From IMG/VR virus record IMGVR_UViG_3300042891_001130, positions 29,202-93,201 of that record: DNA of 64,000 bases; one strand, 5' to 3'. Of this stretch, positions 1 through 8,925 are shown in pieces. Every line of letters starts with the position of its first letter. Positions within the stretch are counted from its first letter, which is position 1. The notes under the pieces are model-generated. The model had not been told where the DNA came from, ran no database searches, and saw only the letters and a list, made by a program, of their open reading frames with translations. A program made the translations under genes and the position numbers. The DNA is from a virus.

Positions 1-1077
1 GACTGGTGTCCAACGCTGGCTACTGACGGTCGCAATTTTTACTTTAATTACGGGTTTGTTAATAAATTGACTCCAAAAGAATGCGAATTTGGTTTCGCAC
101 ACGAAGTACTTCATAATGTGTTTGACCATATTGGACGTCGCGAAGGAAGAGATCCTCGACTGTCTAATATTGCCGCAGACTTTGCAGTTAATCAAATTCT
201 TGTAGATGAAAAAATTGGAAGTGTTCCGAAATGGATACAAATTTTTCAACTTGACAAATATCGAGGAAAGGCCTACGAAGAAATTTATTCAGACCTTTAC
301 GATAATGCTGAAAAAATTAATATCGACGAACTTGGAGAATTGCTAGACGAACATTTAGACGGTGAGGGCGACGACGGAGATGGAGATGATGGCAATGACG
401 GAAAAGGTAAACGTCCAAAATTGACTCCAGAAGAACGTAAAGCAATTAGAGACGAAATTAAAGAAGCAATGGTAGCAGCCGCGCAAAGTGCAGGCGCTGG
501 TAGGGTTCCAGCAGGTGTTGCTCGCCTTATTAAAGACTTTACTGAGCCGAAGATGGATTGGAGACAATTACTTCGAATGAATATTCAAAGTATTCTAAAA
601 AGTAATTTTAGTTTTGCCCGTCCAAATCGTAAAAGTCAACATTCAGGTGCTATCCTTCCGGGCATGATGAACGAAGAAACTATCGATGTTTCTGTTGCTA
701 TTGATATGTCTGGAAGTATTTCAGACGTCCAAGCAAAAGATTTTATCAGCGAAGTAAAAGGAATCATGGATGAATACGTAGATTTTAAACTGGATATTTG
801 GTGCTTTGATACCGAAGTTTATAACTATGCAAAATTCACTGGTGATAACGCAGATGAAATTGTTTCTTATGAAGTTAAAGGCGGGGGCGGAACTGACTTT
901 GAAGCAAACTGGGGGTTTATGAAGAACGAAAACATCACTCCCAAAAAATTCATTATGTTTACTGACGGCTATCCTTGTGGAAGTTGGGGTGACGAAGATT
1001 ACTGCGATACCCTTTTTGTAATTCACGGAAACGAATCTATTATTGCTCCATTTGGTCAAACTGCATATTATAAATAA
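1..1077 (+). CDS. Metallopeptidase-like / VWA-domain protein (5' truncated)
   Basis: The frame is open from the first base of the window, so the gene starts upstream; an internal TTG at 67 is a possible but unlikely start because conserved sequence (ATDGRNFYFN) precedes it. The visible 358 residues begin with a zincin-like motif, HEVLH (about residues 34-38 of the visible part), followed by conserved NIAADFAVN. A highly acidic Gly/Asp linker follows (about 120-140), then a C-terminal von Willebrand A domain with a MIDAS motif DMSGS (D235) and GGGGTDF. This is the architecture of the DUF2201 putative metallopeptidase plus VWA-like family, which in bacteria and T4-like phages often sits beside a MoxR-type AAA+ ATPase; such a partner would lie outside the window. 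The substrate is unknown. Family call is confident, biochemical activity is inferred. Confidence 0.85.
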   Translation, partial: DWCPTLATDGRNFYFNYGFVNKLTPKECEFGFAHEVLHNVFDHIGRREGRDPRLSNIAADFAVNQILVDEKIGSVPKWIQIFQLDKYRGKAYEEIYSDLYDNAEKINIDELGELLDEHLDGEGDDGDGDDGNDGKGKRPKLTPEERKAIRDEIKEAMVAAAQSAGAGRVPAGVARLIKDFTEPKMDWRQLLRMNIQSILKSNFSFARPNRKSQHSGAILPGMMNEETIDVSVAIDMSGSISDVQAKDFISEVKGIMDEYVDFKLDIWCFDTEVYNYAKFTGDNADEIVSYEVKGGGGTDFEANWGFMKNENITPKKFIMFTDGYPCGSWGDEDYCDTLFVIHGNESIIAPFGQTAYYK

Positions 1078-1089
1078 ACTAGGTATATT

Positions 1090-1377
1090 ATGCCATTAAA
1101 TAGGGGAAAAATAAATCCATTAAATGTTCTGGGTTTAAGAAAACTATCTTTTATCCCAGAACATTTTTCTAAAATATCTATTGATCACAAAACAGATATC
1201 AAATTATTAGAACACTGGATTGAATATAACTTAAATAGCAGATATGGTATTCAACAGAGATTTAGCATAGATGATGACAGAAAAATGATCAATGTAATTG
1301 ATATTGGATTAGAAGATCCGAGAGAATTAACTATGCTTACTGTAGGTTGTCAATACATACATAAAAAAAGGAACTAA
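1090..1377 (+). CDS. Hypothetical protein (95 aa)
   Basis: Not recognised. A 95-residue soluble protein without signal peptide or membrane segment; it has a basic start (MPLNRGKINPLN) and a mixed, moderately acidic body ending in basic KKRN. It begins 12 bases after the VWA gene and ends one base before the next gene, so it is probably cotranscribed and translationally coupled with its neighbours. Reading frame, AT-rich codon use and tight spacing support a real gene. No function can be proposed from the sequence. Confidence 0.7.
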   Translation: MPLNRGKINPLNVLGLRKLSFIPEHFSKISIDHKTDIKLLEHWIEYNLNSRYGIQQRFSIDDDRKMINVIDIGLEDPRELTMLTVGCQYIHKKRN

Positions 1378-1378
1378 A

Positions 1379-1603
1379 ATGGAAAATTTAGATAATACAA
1401 AAAATACACCAGAAAATAAAACACCAGATTTAACAATTGCAGATCTTACAAATTTAAGAGCAGTGGTTGATGTTGCAGTAAGACGAGGTGCATTTAGTGC
1501 ATCAGAAATTTCCGGTGTTGGTTCTGTCTATGATAAACTTAATGCATTTTTAAACGCATTACAGCAACCTAAGTCAGAAGAACCAAATAAAGCACCACAA
1601 TAA
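1379..1603 (+). CDS. Small conserved-type phage protein (74 aa)
   Basis: A 74-residue protein with a polar Asn/Thr/Lys-rich N-terminus, a helical core (about residues 19-60, containing DLTNLRAVVDVAVRRGAF and a SEISGVG turn) and a Pro/Lys-rich tail. The core resembles small proteins of unknown function in T4-like marine phages; this is from memory of the family and was not checked by search. The start is preceded by AAGGAACTAAA, a good ribosome binding site that lies at the end of the preceding gene. It sits in the run leading to DHFR/thymidylate synthase. Confidence 0.72.
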   Translation: MENLDNTKNTPENKTPDLTIADLTNLRAVVDVAVRRGAFSASEISGVGSVYDKLNAFLNALQQPKSEEPNKAPQ

Positions 1604-1613
1604 GGAGAAATAA

Positions 1614-2219
1614 ATGAAACATGTGGGAAAAATGAAAAACAATGCAGCAAGAGTTGCAGTTGTTTTTAGAACATTGCCCGGAGAAGCAAATAATGCATTA
1701 GTAGTAGGAACTTCCGGACTTCCTGATGCATATCACGACTCTCTAATGAGTCTTATTGAAAGTGACACAGGTCAACAAGCAAATGAATTAGCAGATGTAT
1801 TAGCGTCCCGTCGTTTTCCAGATGGGGAAATAATGCTTCAATGGCTACATTCAAGAGGGCAACTGAAAAAGGTTCCCACTAGTTTAGTTTTAATGACTCC
1901 TAATACTCAAACTGCGATTCCATTGGACCAAGTAAATCAGGCTATTGCAGAAAGTAAAGGAATTCGTGTTGAAGATCTAGCAGTAGGTGAAAATTTAACC
2001 GCAGTTGAATCAAAAACTACTGAAACCAAACCAACTCGTCAACGAGAAGAAATCATCGTCGATACTACGGAAACTACAACTCAAGACTCACCTATTACAC
2101 CTTCCGATCTTAGATCGATGGCTGACAAACTGTTTAAAGAAGCGCAGGCTCTTAGGAGAAAAGCAGACGAGATTGATCCGCCTGCAAAAAAAACAAAGAC
2201 AGTTAAAGCGGAAGCATGA
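1614..2219 (+). CDS. Hypothetical phage protein (201 aa)
   Basis: Preceded by a strong AAGGAG site six bases before ATG. The first ~130 residues form a compact mixed domain (GKMKNNAARVAVVFRTLPGE, then a segment DALASRRFPDGE-like with ADVLASRRFPDGEIMLQWLH). The C-terminal ~70 residues are Thr-rich and then helical and charged (LRSMADKLFKEAQALRRKAD), a probable coiled-coil tail. It resembles an uncharacterised protein found in marine T4-like phages. Its stop codon overlaps the DHFR start as ATGA, indicating translational coupling with nucleotide metabolism genes, but there is no evidence that it acts in that pathway. Confidence 0.75.
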   Translation: MKHVGKMKNNAARVAVVFRTLPGEANNALVVGTSGLPDAYHDSLMSLIESDTGQQANELADVLASRRFPDGEIMLQWLHSRGQLKKVPTSLVLMTPNTQTAIPLDQVNQAIAESKGIRVEDLAVGENLTAVESKTTETKPTRQREEIIVDTTETTTQDSPITPSDLRSMADKLFKEAQALRRKADEIDPPAKKTKTVKAEA

Positions 2220-2698
2220 TCAACTGTATAGTTGCAGTAGAACGCAACCAGGGCATTGGATTTGAAGGTCAAATGCCCTGGCCTCGCCTTACCGGCGACA
2301 TGCGTTGGTTCAGAGAACAAACTACTGATCAAATTGTTATTATGGGTCGAAAAACTTGGGATAGTATTGGTGCAAAAATTTTGCCTAATAGAATTAACTT
2401 AGTGTTAAGTAGATCTAAAATTAAAGGTCCAGATTTTTGTTCAGACGACCCAGATAGACTTTTACAGTACTCTAGAATGTTTTATCCTTTTAAAGAAATT
2501 TTTATCATCGGCGGAAGTGCCGTTTATCAGCATTATCTTGATATTGTAGATCGATTTTACGTTACAGAAATTGATGCAGATTATAAGTGTGATACATTCT
2601 TTGATTTAAATTATGTTCGAGAAAACTTTACAAAAATAAAAGAACATGCTACATTTAATGAACCAATCAAATACACAATAAAAGAATATAATTTATGA
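2216..2698 (+). CDS. frd: Dihydrofolate reductase
   Basis: Reduces dihydrofolate to tetrahydrofolate with NADPH, regenerating the cofactor consumed by the thymidylate synthase encoded next. The 160-residue length matches DHFR. Visible motifs: N-terminal IVAVERNQGIG, MPWPRLTGDMRWF with the active-site acidic residue at about D28 (equivalent to E. coli D27), the NADPH-binding IVIMGRKTWDSIG, and FIIGGSAVY near residues 97-105. The start ATG overlaps the previous stop (ATGA) and its own stop overlaps the next start, the same coupling as T4 frd-td. T4 DHFR is also a baseplate component; whether that applies here cannot be told. Confidence 0.95.
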   Translation: MINCIVAVERNQGIGFEGQMPWPRLTGDMRWFREQTTDQIVIMGRKTWDSIGAKILPNRINLVLSRSKIKGPDFCSDDPDRLLQYSRMFYPFKEIFIIGGSAVYQHYLDIVDRFYVTEIDADYKCDTFFDLNYVRENFTKIKEHATFNEPIKYTIKEYNL

Positions 2699-3579
2699 AA
2701 CATCAAGAATTTGTATATCTAAACGCATTGAAAGATATTTTAGAGAACGGCGAACATAGGCCGGACAGAACCGGCACAGGAACTATTAGTAAATTTGGTG
2801 TTCCGATGCGTTTTAATTTAGAAAACGAGTTTCCCGCAATCACAACTAAAAAATTAGCGTGGAAATCAGTAGTTAGCGAACTACTGTGGTTTATTGAAGG
2901 CAGTGGCGACGAAAACAGATTGAAAGAAATTCTCCATGGTGAACGATATATCGATAAAAAAACTATCTGGACTGAAAATGCCAATGCACCATATTGGGTT
3001 GAAAAAAGATTAAAACGGCATGCCGGAGATCTTGGAAGAATATATGGAGTTCAATGGCGGAAATGGCGACAACCACTAATTCGAATTAACAAAGTCATTT
3101 TACAAAATTTAGATCAATTGCAAAATTTAATTGACGGTATTAAAAAAGATCCATACGGTCGGCGCCATATAATCACTGCATGGAATCCAGGAGAACTAGA
3201 CTTAATGGCATTGCCTCCATGTCATATGATGGCACAATTTTATGTAGCAAATGGGAAACTTAGTTGCCAAATGTATCAGCGTTCAGCAGATATGTTCTTA
3301 GGTGTTCCGTTTAATATTGCATCATATGCTTTGTTTACACATATGATTGCTCAAGTTACTAATTTAAAAGTAGGAGAATTAATTGTTGTGTTAGGAGATG
3401 CACACATCTATGAAAATCATATAGAGCAGGTAAAAGAACAACTTACAAGAAATCCTTTACCATTTCCTACACTGAGTTTAAATTCAGAGATTAAAGATAT
3501 CAATAAGTTTACAATGGACGATGTACAGTTGTTAAATTATAACAGCCACGATACCATTAAAGCACAGATGGCTGTTTAA
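2695..3579 (+). CDS. td: Thymidylate synthase (ThyA type)
   Basis: Converts dUMP plus methylene-THF to dTMP and dihydrofolate. The 294 residues carry the hallmark motifs in order: RPDRTGTGT (22-30, phosphate-binding Arg), TTKKLAWKSVVSELLWF, GDLGRIYGVQWRKW, DPYGRRHIITAWNP, the catalytic Cys176 in LPPCHMMAQFYV, QRSADMFLGVPFNIASYA, and GDAHIYENH. No intron or frameshift is present, unlike T4 td. The gene ends in a TAA that shares its bases (TTAA, 3576-3579) with the stop of the convergent tail gene, leaving no space for a terminator. Confidence 0.97.
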   Translation: MKHQEFVYLNALKDILENGEHRPDRTGTGTISKFGVPMRFNLENEFPAITTKKLAWKSVVSELLWFIEGSGDENRLKEILHGERYIDKKTIWTENANAPYWVEKRLKRHAGDLGRIYGVQWRKWRQPLIRINKVILQNLDQLQNLIDGIKKDPYGRRHIITAWNPGELDLMALPPCHMMAQFYVANGKLSCQMYQRSADMFLGVPFNIASYALFTHMIAQVTNLKVGELIVVLGDAHIYENHIEQVKEQLTRNPLPFPTLSLNSEIKDINKFTMDDVQLLNYNSHDTIKAQMAV

Positions 3580-4832
3580 ATTAAAATTTCAATTAATCCC
3601 TTTATTCCAGAATAGTCAACCAAAGATTTTCCTAAAACTGCATTTGGGTTATCACCCTGTCTATATGCCTCTGCATATCCAGGATAAGAACTAGTAACTA
3701 ACAGTTCACCTTTTTTAATAGGTCCAATTACTTTACAAAAAACTCTGCCCCTTAATGCAACATAAGGATGTGTTTTATCATCTCCTGCTGCTGCATTCAT
3801 CATATAAGCAGGATTTTTAGAAATAACCCCTGCAACTGAGGTATCTGCTCTGTTGTGTGTTTCAGTTATTTCTTTTTTCCCACCTATTACTACCACAGTT
3901 CCAACATCGTATGATTGATCTGTTTCATATCTTTCTGCTAGGTCTGCATAATAAGCACTGGTCGCAACTCCCCTAAATAAAACAGAATTTACAGATCTTT
4001 CAGTAGGGTTATAGAAAAACGTAGATGTAGAATATATTTCTGTTGCTTTTAAAACTGAAGTAGAAGTATTAACGTATGGAATTGGAAAATTTCCTGTTGG
4101 TGGAGAAATTTTCATAGTTAACCCAATCGCCGAGGTTGCTGTATTTGCTTCTACAGCATGGCGTGCTGAACCCCAAAAATAATTCCCAGAAGATTCAGAA
4201 TTTCCAGTAATTGCATCTGCACCAATTAATGTAATTCCTTTTGATACTTTAGTTACAGAAAAATTATTATATATAGGATACTTAGGAAACGGAGATTCAG
4301 TTGCAAGGTCAACTGTAAAAGTCTCGGCTGATGCAACGGCAATAACTTCATTATTAATCCCCACTACCGCCTTAATCATATATTTTTTAGCACGATCTTC
4401 TGCGCTGTCTTCGATGTCCCCCCTCCACTGTGCTCTAGTATCAGCACCGCTAGGAGGACCGATTAACCCAAATTCTGATCCATTAAATGCGTATAGTTGT
4501 TCTTCAAATGTATTATACCAAAGATCTCCAATTTTTGGCTGTAATGGAGTATCTGTAGAATTGGTTAAATTTGCTAGAGATTTCCAACGCTCGCCATCAA
4601 ACGCATTTACGTTTTTATTACTTGTATCAAACCACAGTTGACCTTCAATAGGCTTAGGTGGACTAATAGTATTAGCAAAATTTTCTAAAAGTTTAACAAA
4701 ATTTTCATTTTGCCATTCGCCATAACCTGCATAATTTCTACCAACAAAAATTAAATCTGTATTAGTATCAATTGTAGCATCTTGAACTACAGCAATTGTA
4801 GTTCCATTAGTTTTGTTTAAAATATATGGCAT
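3576..4832 (-). CDS. Tail fibre/structural protein with conserved N-terminal domain
   Basis: 418 residues, last gene of the long minus-strand tail block. The N-terminus contains a module shared with the two genes upstream in the operon: YGEWQNENFVKLLENFAN followed by GQLWFDT and, after ~40 residues, a second GDLWYNT. The central part is Ser/Thr-rich beta sequence. The C-terminal ~110 residues (from YDVGTVVVIGG) look like the self-cleaving or capping domain found at the ends of many phage tail fibres and spikes (Peptidase_G2-like); this is a resemblance only. Likely a distal tail appendage or its cap. Stop overlaps the thymidylate synthase stop. Confidence 0.75.
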   Translation of the reverse strand: MPYILNKTNGTTIAVVQDATIDTNTDLIFVGRNYAGYGEWQNENFVKLLENFANTISPPKPIEGQLWFDTSNKNVNAFDGERWKSLANLTNSTDTPLQPKIGDLWYNTFEEQLYAFNGSEFGLIGPPSGADTRAQWRGDIEDSAEDRAKKYMIKAVVGINNEVIAVASAETFTVDLATESPFPKYPIYNNFSVTKVSKGITLIGADAITGNSESSGNYFWGSARHAVEANTATSAIGLTMKISPPTGNFPIPYVNTSTSVLKATEIYSTSTFFYNPTERSVNSVLFRGVATSAYYADLAERYETDQSYDVGTVVVIGGKKEITETHNRADTSVAGVISKNPAYMMNAAAGDDKTHPYVALRGRVFCKVIGPIKKGELLVTSSYPGYAEAYRQGDNPNAVLGKSLVDYSGIKGLIEILI

Positions 4833-4835
4833 ACA

Positions 4836-5801
4836 TTAATCCTGAAATACAATATTGTTGTTTATTGTGGTATAACTATTCAAATAGTTGTCAACCGGTC
4901 TCCACAATAAAACACCACCAAAATCTTCTATTTGAAAATGTCGAATAGATATTTTTGCATTATATTGACAAAGAACTTTTACTTCAGAACCCGCTTTAAA
5001 TGTACTTGTACTAAACAAATAAGGTAAAACCTTTGTTCTCAATGCATCATTACTCGATTGAATTCTTGTGTCATTTGTAGAAGTCGATCCTGTCTGTGTA
5101 TCGCCGTAAGAAGTAATATCTAAATAAGTCGTTAGATTTTTATCATATACAGTATTACCACGGACATACAAATCTCCCCTAATGTCAAGTGTACCTAATA
5201 ATGTTACCCCGGACACTACTTCAGTAACCTGAGAAGTATTAAAATATACTGTAGAACTTGATGTCGACATATCAAATGTCGCAGTTGTTATCAATGCAGT
5301 AGGTCGACCATATGAATATAAAACTGCAACATTTTGTTCTTGATTAAAATCATTTTCTAAAATAGGAGTTGCCGGCCTATCTAAACCAAATTTTCCATAT
5401 AAAGATGATACTTGCGGTCCAATAACTTTAAATTTATTTCCATCCCATATATTCAATTGACTATTGACAGTATCATACCATAAATCTCCAGTACTAGTAG
5501 AACTAAATCCGCTGTCAGAAACAGATGCACCGTCTAAAGTCTTCCATCCTGTTCCGTCCCAAACAGTCAATTTTTTTAATGTAGTGTTAAACCAAACTTG
5601 ACCAACTTGCGGGCTTCTGGGTTGATTAGCCGAAGATGATGCAAAGTTTGTTAATAATCTTGTAAAATTATTATTTAAATACTGACCATAATTATTTAAA
5701 TTTTGGCCGAATAAATCCAAACTAGTAGAAACAGAATCTACTTCTCCTGTCGGTAAAGTTAATAAAACTGTTCCATCATTATTATAAATTACATAGGCCA
5801 T
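4836..5801 (-). CDS. Tail fibre/structural protein, paralogue of its neighbours
   Basis: 321 residues. Repeats the N-terminal module of the flanking genes: YGQYLNNNFTRLLTNFAS, GQVWFNT and then GDLWYDT with a following WDGNKFKVIGPQ. The middle has a fibre-like stretch (LLGTLDIRGDLYVRGNTVYD) similar to the beta repeat of the plus-strand adhesin genes. The C-terminal third (from about residue 240) is a distinct domain ending in NNNIVFQD. Three bases separate it from the downstream gene, four from the upstream one, so the three paralogues form a single transcriptional and probably duplicated unit. Probably a virion tail component; receptor role inferred. Confidence 0.72.
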   Translation of the reverse strand: MAYVIYNNDGTVLLTLPTGEVDSVSTSLDLFGQNLNNYGQYLNNNFTRLLTNFASSSANQPRSPQVGQVWFNTTLKKLTVWDGTGWKTLDGASVSDSGFSSTSTGDLWYDTVNSQLNIWDGNKFKVIGPQVSSLYGKFGLDRPATPILENDFNQEQNVAVLYSYGRPTALITTATFDMSTSSSTVYFNTSQVTEVVSGVTLLGTLDIRGDLYVRGNTVYDKNLTTYLDITSYGDTQTGSTSTNDTRIQSSNDALRTKVLPYLFSTSTFKAGSEVKVLCQYNAKISIRHFQIEDFGGVLLWRPVDNYLNSYTTINNNIVFQD

Positions 5802-5805
5802 TATT

Positions 5806-7581
5806 TTATCTCTTTATTATGTAATGAATTGGAATGCCTCCGGCAGCAGATGTAACTCCTGTCAAATTAGGCAAATTAAAATTAGCACCAGACCCACCAT
5901 AGGTATATCCAATTACTGTGAATAATTTTGAATCTGTAATAATATTTTTCGATGATCCATTGCAAATATACCAATCATTTTGCATTAATGTTGTTAAAGT
6001 TGATGTACCGTATGCTGTTATCATTCCAGTTTGAAATATCTGAGCATATACATCTGAAAGAAAATCAGATTTACTAATTTTGTTTAATTGACCAGATGCA
6101 ATAGTGGATGTATCAACTACAAGAATCGTTTGAGTAGCGGTAGTAGATGTAGTTAAAACTTGTCCAGTAATTAATTGTGAAGTCGCTGTTGTTACTAAAT
6201 TCACATTGCTAGTTCCGTTAAATGAAACAGGCGAGGATGTTTGAACTTGTCCGGAGATAGAAAAATTTCGCCCAACTTCAAGTTGTGAAGAAGTAGTTAC
6301 CGCCCCGTAAATAGTAATTGGCGAGGAAGGACTTCCAATTTTAGAAACAAATATCTGTCTAAATGCTTTAATTGGAGATCCTAGATCATATGAATCGTTT
6401 GCCGCCGGTTCAATAATTACTCCAGAACCCACAGCGGCTCCAACGACCACCTTTCCAGTTAATGTACTGATCCCACTTACTCTTAAATTTTCATTTATAT
6501 TGACACTTTTAGCAAAGGAAGAAAGTCCGCTAACACTTAATGCCAATGATGTTGTAGTAAGATTTAATGTATTTGAAAATCTTCCAGAACCTAATACGTC
6601 AAACGTTGACTGAGGATCAGGATTGTTAACCCCAACCGTATTTAAAGATCCAACAAATTTAATATAAGACTTATTGGTTATTCCTACTGTAAAGTTAGAC
6701 GTTTGATTTGTGTATTCTACTTTGCCGCCAGCATTCGAAAAAACATTAATCTGTTCACCAGAATCAGCGTTTCTAATTTGTATTCCTGCTGAAGATTCTA
6801 CTCTAAATGTTCCCGTATGCGTTTGAGGGGTTAATAAAGATTTGTTTTTTAATACTTCAGTTGCCCTTATTGACAATGTCGGAGAAATATATAAAGAAGT
6901 AGCACTTTCTGCCACACCGTTATATCTTGCCGGTATTCTTCTAGTTAAATTTGTTCCAGGTTTTATAGTAGAAAAACCATCAATAACAGTTCTAGGTGTA
7001 AATTCATTGTATGCTAAAATTTCAACAACCTTGCCATTAATCCAATTTAATATTACAGGATAAGTTACATTGGGATCAATATTACTCTGTAGCCTAACTG
7101 TTTCAGAACCAGACTTTAGTTCGCCTGCTTCTATATTTGGCCCAACTGTGATCCAACTACTTTGATTTCTAATCTTTACTTGATACGATGAAGTATCAAC
7201 CCAAAGATCTCCAACTTTTACGTTTTGACTGTAACTTAAACTTGGATCTTGAGCCTGCTGAAACACTCCATTAGTAGGTTGCCATCTATTGCTTGTATTC
7301 GATCCGTTATTGACTCGCAACACACTTCTTTCGGGATTACTTGTATCATACCATAACTGGCCTTTTATAGAATTAATTGGCGGATTAGGTCCGGCAAAAT
7401 TTTCTAACAATTTAAGAAAATTTTGCGAAATATCTTGTCCGTAATTAGTATAACCCGAACCAACAAGATCTAAACTTGTACTGTAATTATTTTTTCCACT
7501 GCCAACAGAAGTACCAAGAACTTCAATAACTTCAGTATTATTAGGATCTGAAAAAGTTAAAGTAAAAATATATGATGACAT
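5806..7581 (-). CDS. Tail fibre protein with C-terminal tail-collar domain
   Basis: 591 residues. The N-terminus carries the shared module (YGQDISQNFLKLLENFAG, GQLWYDT, GDLWVDT). A long beta-rich shaft follows with fibre-type repeats such as LRVSGISTLTGKVVVG and NFSISGQVQTSSPVSF. The last ~80 residues are a phage tail-collar domain: DWYICNGSS, then IGYTYGGSGANFNLPNLTG, ending HYIIKR. Tail-collar domains terminate short/long tail fibres and often contact receptor. Order N-module, shaft, collar suggests a trimeric fibre attached to the baseplate by the N-module. The collar assignment is firm, the attachment role inferred. Confidence 0.82.
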   Translation of the reverse strand: MSSYIFTLTFSDPNNTEVIEVLGTSVGSGKNNYSTSLDLVGSGYTNYGQDISQNFLKLLENFAGPNPPINSIKGQLWYDTSNPERSVLRVNNGSNTSNRWQPTNGVFQQAQDPSLSYSQNVKVGDLWVDTSSYQVKIRNQSSWITVGPNIEAGELKSGSETVRLQSNIDPNVTYPVILNWINGKVVEILAYNEFTPRTVIDGFSTIKPGTNLTRRIPARYNGVAESATSLYISPTLSIRATEVLKNKSLLTPQTHTGTFRVESSAGIQIRNADSGEQINVFSNAGGKVEYTNQTSNFTVGITNKSYIKFVGSLNTVGVNNPDPQSTFDVLGSGRFSNTLNLTTTSLALSVSGLSSFAKSVNINENLRVSGISTLTGKVVVGAAVGSGVIIEPAANDSYDLGSPIKAFRQIFVSKIGSPSSPITIYGAVTTSSQLEVGRNFSISGQVQTSSPVSFNGTSNVNLVTTATSQLITGQVLTTSTTATQTILVVDTSTIASGQLNKISKSDFLSDVYAQIFQTGMITAYGTSTLTTLMQNDWYICNGSSKNIITDSKLFTVIGYTYGGSGANFNLPNLTGVTSAAGGIPIHYIIKR

Positions 7582-7584
7582 ATT

Positions 7585-8205
7585 TTAAGTTCCAGTACTC
7601 AAACTTTGAATTCTAATTGTATAATCAATTTGAATCATTCTGTTTAAAGATTTTTGAACAGGATGGAAAATTACATGAGTTAACAAATCTCCAGTATTCG
7701 GACCGTCTGGGTTAAATGCCCTTAACCCTAATTCGTCAAAAACAAATGGACTATCTAAATTAGTTTCATTGTCAAATGCAGACTGACCACTAGGTTCTCC
7801 AAAATCTAATAAACAACTTATTAAAATATCTGTGTAAACAGTGCCTTCTATGTGCCTAGTTTCCATGAAATTTCTTGCAGGATCTAAAGAATAACTGCTC
7901 TTAGAATCTACATTTTTATAATAGGTTTGATTATATAAAGTTGCACCTCTACCAATGGAATTTGGAGTTAGATAAGTAATAACGCCATTTGTTACTCTAG
8001 TCCCTCCGTTACCAAAAACCATTTCGGAAATGATTCCTCGTCCTTGATTAGAAATACTTTGAGCAAGTGCAATAGAAAAATTTTCATAATGAATTGCATT
8101 TCGTTTGTTAATAAAAATTTCTCCAGTACTAGGATCAAATATTTTTATATGACCTTGAATACTAAACGCACCGGTCTCATGTTTTAAATCTTGTTTGTTA
8201 TTCAT
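7585..8205 (-). CDS. Probable virion/tail structural protein (206 aa)
   Basis: 206 residues; resembles small structural proteins found downstream of the giant tail gene in marine T4-like phages, though I cannot name a domain. Visible features are an initial GAFSIQGHIKIFDPSTGE strand-rich segment, a NAIHYENFSIALAQSISNQG helix, a central FGNGGTRV and a C-terminal IQIDYTIRIQSLS. Similar segments occur in phage baseplate-fibre connector proteins. A sequence ATAAATA (minus strand, plus positions 8211-8217) lies just before the ATG with no obvious Shine-Dalgarno. Gene position between the nitroreductase-like gene and the fibre paralogues argues for a tail role. Confidence 0.68.
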   Translation of the reverse strand: MNNKQDLKHETGAFSIQGHIKIFDPSTGEIFINKRNAIHYENFSIALAQSISNQGRGIISEMVFGNGGTRVTNGVITYLTPNSIGRGATLYNQTYYKNVDSKSSYSLDPARNFMETRHIEGTVYTDILISCLLDFGEPSGQSAFDNETNLDSPFVFDELGLRAFNPDGPNTGDLLTHVIFHPVQKSLNRMIQIDYTIRIQSLSTGT

Positions 8206-8227
8206 AATGGTATTTATCCATATAATT

Positions 8228-8905
8228 TTATCGAATTTCTACAATAGTTTCATTACTAGGTTTTAATTTTCTAATTTTATCTGTTAAGTGTTGAGGAATA
8301 TTATAATTATCGTATCCAACTATTTTATTTTCATGGTATACTGCTTTTAATAAACATGGATTAGAGACATCACTATGATCTTGCATGTATCCCACACCCA
8401 ATGCAACTAAAGCATATTCGTCTGTATAACCTAAAGCATTGGCTACATTTTTTGAATCAAAACAAATAGAAAATCCTGTATCTAACCCAAGATCTTCAGC
8501 AATTGTCATTACTACGCCTGCACCAATTCCAGATTCTAAAAATGCCTTTTGTATTCTTTTTTCAAATCTATATTTTTGAATTGCCCAATTTTCTTCAGTT
8601 CCGTCAACTTCCTTATATCTAGTTACCCACATAAAAAGATATTGTGCAAGTAGTTGCCCGTTAAAATATTTAACAACACCGGGTCCTAATAATTTATTAT
8701 TTTCATCAGCCCAAGCATAGTTATCGTAAATATTTTTTTTAATATCATAAGAATTTGGACCAAAAATGACACATTTTTGTTCGTATCCGCATTGTTTACT
8801 AGGAACTCGATATAAGTTTTCAATAATAGTATCAATTTTTTCTTTTTCTACTACTCTTGTATAATCCCACCATCTTGCGGTAATTCTATTTTCTAAGTAT
8901 GTCAT
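8228..8905 (-). CDS. Nitroreductase-like protein
   Basis: 225 residues matching the layout of the nitroreductase (FMN-dependent oxidoreductase) superfamily: an N-terminal ARWWDYTRVV followed by a helix and VPSKQCGYEQKCVIFGP (like the family's pS..nQpw segment, about residues 34-50), then GIGAGVVMTIAEDLGLDTGF (about 126-145), and LVALGVGY near 167-173, where the family has a conserved glycine-rich strand. Such enzymes reduce flavin, nitro or enone substrates with NAD(P)H. FMN-contacting arginines are not clearly conserved, so the protein may be non-enzymatic. It is embedded in the tail operon between the giant gene and a structural gene, suggesting a virion or assembly role. Fold call moderate, activity unknown. 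Confidence 0.7.
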   Translation of the reverse strand: MTYLENRITARWWDYTRVVEKEKIDTIIENLYRVPSKQCGYEQKCVIFGPNSYDIKKNIYDNYAWADENNKLLGPGVVKYFNGQLLAQYLFMWVTRYKEVDGTEENWAIQKYRFEKRIQKAFLESGIGAGVVMTIAEDLGLDTGFSICFDSKNVANALGYTDEYALVALGVGYMQDHSDVSNPCLLKAVYHENKIVGYDNYNIPQHLTDKIRKLKPSNETIVEIR

Positions 8906-8925
8906 ATTGTTCCTTCAAAAAATTA

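Noticed and set aside
1069-1076. Perfect TATAAATA box before the 95-residue gene
   Set aside because: It coincides with the Tyr-Lys-stop codons of the preceding gene, so may be chance; not listed as a promoter.
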